A stretch of 32,152 nucleotides of DNA from Psychroserpens luteus. GTDB lineage: Bacteria > Bacteroidota > Bacteroidia > Flavobacteriales > Flavobacteriaceae. Positions 31,791-32,152 of the stretch are shown piece after piece. The stretch lies in contig NZ_JADILU010000013.1 of NCBI RefSeq assembly GCF_015319355.1, positions 1-32,152 of the forward strand, given 5' to 3'. Position numbers and translations under genes: made by a program. The number at the start of each line of letters is the position of its first letter. Within the stretch, counting starts at the first letter, position 1. The notes under the pieces were generated by a model. That model saw only the letters and a list, made by a program, of their open reading frames with translations. It was not told where the DNA came from and searched no databases.

Positions 31791-31980
31791 AGACGAAGTT
31801 CGACTATTTTTTTTACAAAGTCAAGTTTTGTAACCTTTTGACTTTTAGAAGAATAAATTTATTCTTTTTTGTAAGTTTCTTTTGGACGATTAGTGAGGAT
31901 GGGAGCGATAATCAATTGGATAATTTGTAAAGGAGTAGTTTGTGTTGAGGTTTTGGAGATTTTTAGGAGGTTCGTCTAAC
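31788..31980 (-). repeat. Gene-less cassette 13 with the best preserved TonB-receptor tail
   Basis: A 193-bp unit with perfectly complementary ends GTTAGACGAA and TTCGTCTAAC. It contains the conserved AT-rich segment and a receptor-gene tail whose codons are intact. It fills most of the gene-less stretch from 31727 to the transposase gene. Confidence 0.75.
31864..31980 (+). pseudogene. TonB receptor 3'-end copy 3 (coding sense preserved)
   Basis: The last 17 residues FFWTISEDGSDNQLDNL and the TAA stop (31928-31930) are unchanged, with three differences from the receptor gene that are all synonymous (ACG/ACA, GAT/GAC, GGG/GGA). It has no start codon or upstream gene. Confidence 0.75.
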
Positions 31981-32047
31981 GTGATTGTATAAGATTAGTT
32001 GCGTGTTTTAAGCTCCTAATTTAGCAAATACAAACCGAATAGAAAAT
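31978..32047 (-). repeat. Long attC-like site L14, truncated by an insertion sequence
   Basis: The left half only: AAC, GTATAAGATTAGTTGC as the 5' strand of the outer stem, and the central region up to GAATAGAAAAT. The inner hairpin and right half are replaced by the insertion sequence, so the site cannot fold as it stands. Confidence 0.7.
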
Positions 32048-32152
32048 AGACTGCCCCCAAAAAGTTAGACACTATTTGAGGGTATTTTTATGGAAAGAAA
32101 AGTCAAGTATAATTATGAATTTAAACTTCGTTGTGTAAAAGAGGTCTTAAAT
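32048..32152 (+). mobile_element. IS3-family (IS150-like) insertion sequence, left end
   Basis: AGACTGCCCCCAAAAAGTTA, continuing GACAC, closely resembles the terminal repeat of IS150-group elements (ACTGxCCCCAAAAAGTTxGACA). A transposase start follows 40 bp later. The element leaves the window, so size and target duplication are unknown; the boundary is set where similarity to the long sites stops. Confidence 0.8.
32090..32152 (+). CDS. IS3-family transposase OrfA, N-terminal fragment
   Basis: Twenty-one codons are visible before the window ends. The protein begins MERKVKYNYEFKLRCVKEVL, where YEFKLRCVKEV is the typical first helix of the IS3-family OrfA helix-turn-helix (compare 'FKLKVVKEVL'). 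The frame is intact as far as seen. It lies just inside the element's terminal repeat, as usual for orfA. Confidence 0.8.
   Translation, partial: MERKVKYNYEFKLRCVKEVLN

Larger units (their letters stand above)
28276..32047 (-). mobile_element. Cassette array 2 (attC-like sites with receptor-gene tails)
   Basis: Three gene units alternate with gene-less units of about 190 bp. In the gene direction the order is: long site L14 (cut by an insertion sequence), tail unit, short site, FRG gene, long site, tail unit, short site, HExGH gene, long site, tail unit, short site, two-gene nuclease unit, long site L8, and then the TonB receptor gene. Each tail unit contains the last codons and 3' flank of that receptor gene. 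No recombinase gene is visible. The regular period (about 1.6, 1.0 and 1.1 kb) suggests repeated insertion or duplication at one place. Confidence 0.72.

Noticed and set aside
28276-32047. CRISPR array
   Set aside because: Repeats are 45 or about 125 bp, the intervals are 190 to 1,500 bp and contain genes, and no cas genes are present.
1-32152. tRNA or rRNA genes
   Set aside because: I read the intergenic stretches on both strands and saw no GTTCRANNC arm with matching acceptor stem, and no rRNA-like sequence. A tRNAscan run would settle it.

Overview
The window is AT-rich chromosomal DNA of a marine-type flavobacterium (family Flavobacteriaceae, phylum Bacteroidota). This rests on the gene families (DUF6090, DUF6252, a TonB receptor with a carboxypeptidase-like domain, lipoproteins with flavobacterial signal peptides) and on promoters of the Bacteroidota form TTG-N19-TAnnTTTG. 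I cannot name genus or species.

Three regions are visible. (1) Positions 1-7399 hold a left cassette array, cut at its left end by an insertion sequence. Seven compact units carry mostly unrelated genes, all on the minus strand: a secreted DUF711 protein, a DUF6090 membrane protein, a PD-(D/E)XK-like protein, a DUF6252 lipoprotein, an unknown protein, a small exported lipocalin-like protein, and a two-gene unit. Every unit is followed by a structured repeat of about 125 bp. (2) Positions 7489-28228 are ordinary core chromosome: a bile-acid-symporter-like carrier; the DUF58 / MoxR / DUF4350 / DUF4129 / membrane protein / SpoIIM gene cluster with a divergent RDD gene; a TRIC-type channel; a TlpA-like thioredoxin; an M3 peptidase; a cyclophilin; a NUDIX hydrolase; an acyltransferase; an ECF sigma operon; NDH-2; a lysoplasmalogenase; and a TonB-dependent receptor. 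(3) From 28276 to about 32047 a second array begins directly behind the receptor gene. Its gene units (Mrr-like nuclease plus partner, HExGH protein, FRG-domain protein) alternate with gene-less units that carry a copy of the receptor gene's 3' end. A second insertion sequence of the IS3 family interrupts this array at the right edge.

The most interesting feature is the cassette system. The repeats resemble integron attC sites in three ways. They begin with AAC and end with GTT. Each unit starts with a private word of about 10 nt (GTTNNNNNNN) whose reverse complement ends the same unit. Each repeat folds into an outer stem plus a strong inner hairpin that is preserved by compensatory changes. 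G-T wobbles at fixed stem positions make the + strand the better folding strand. Because all cassette genes are on the minus strand, this corresponds to the bottom strand, the one that recombines in integrons. The sites are nevertheless unlike classical attC in length and sequence, and two size classes occur (about 125 bp and 45 bp). No integrase lies in the window. I therefore call this a cluster of attC-like sites lacking an integrase. The repeated receptor-gene tails suggest serial insertion at, or tandem duplication next to, the 3' end of that gene.
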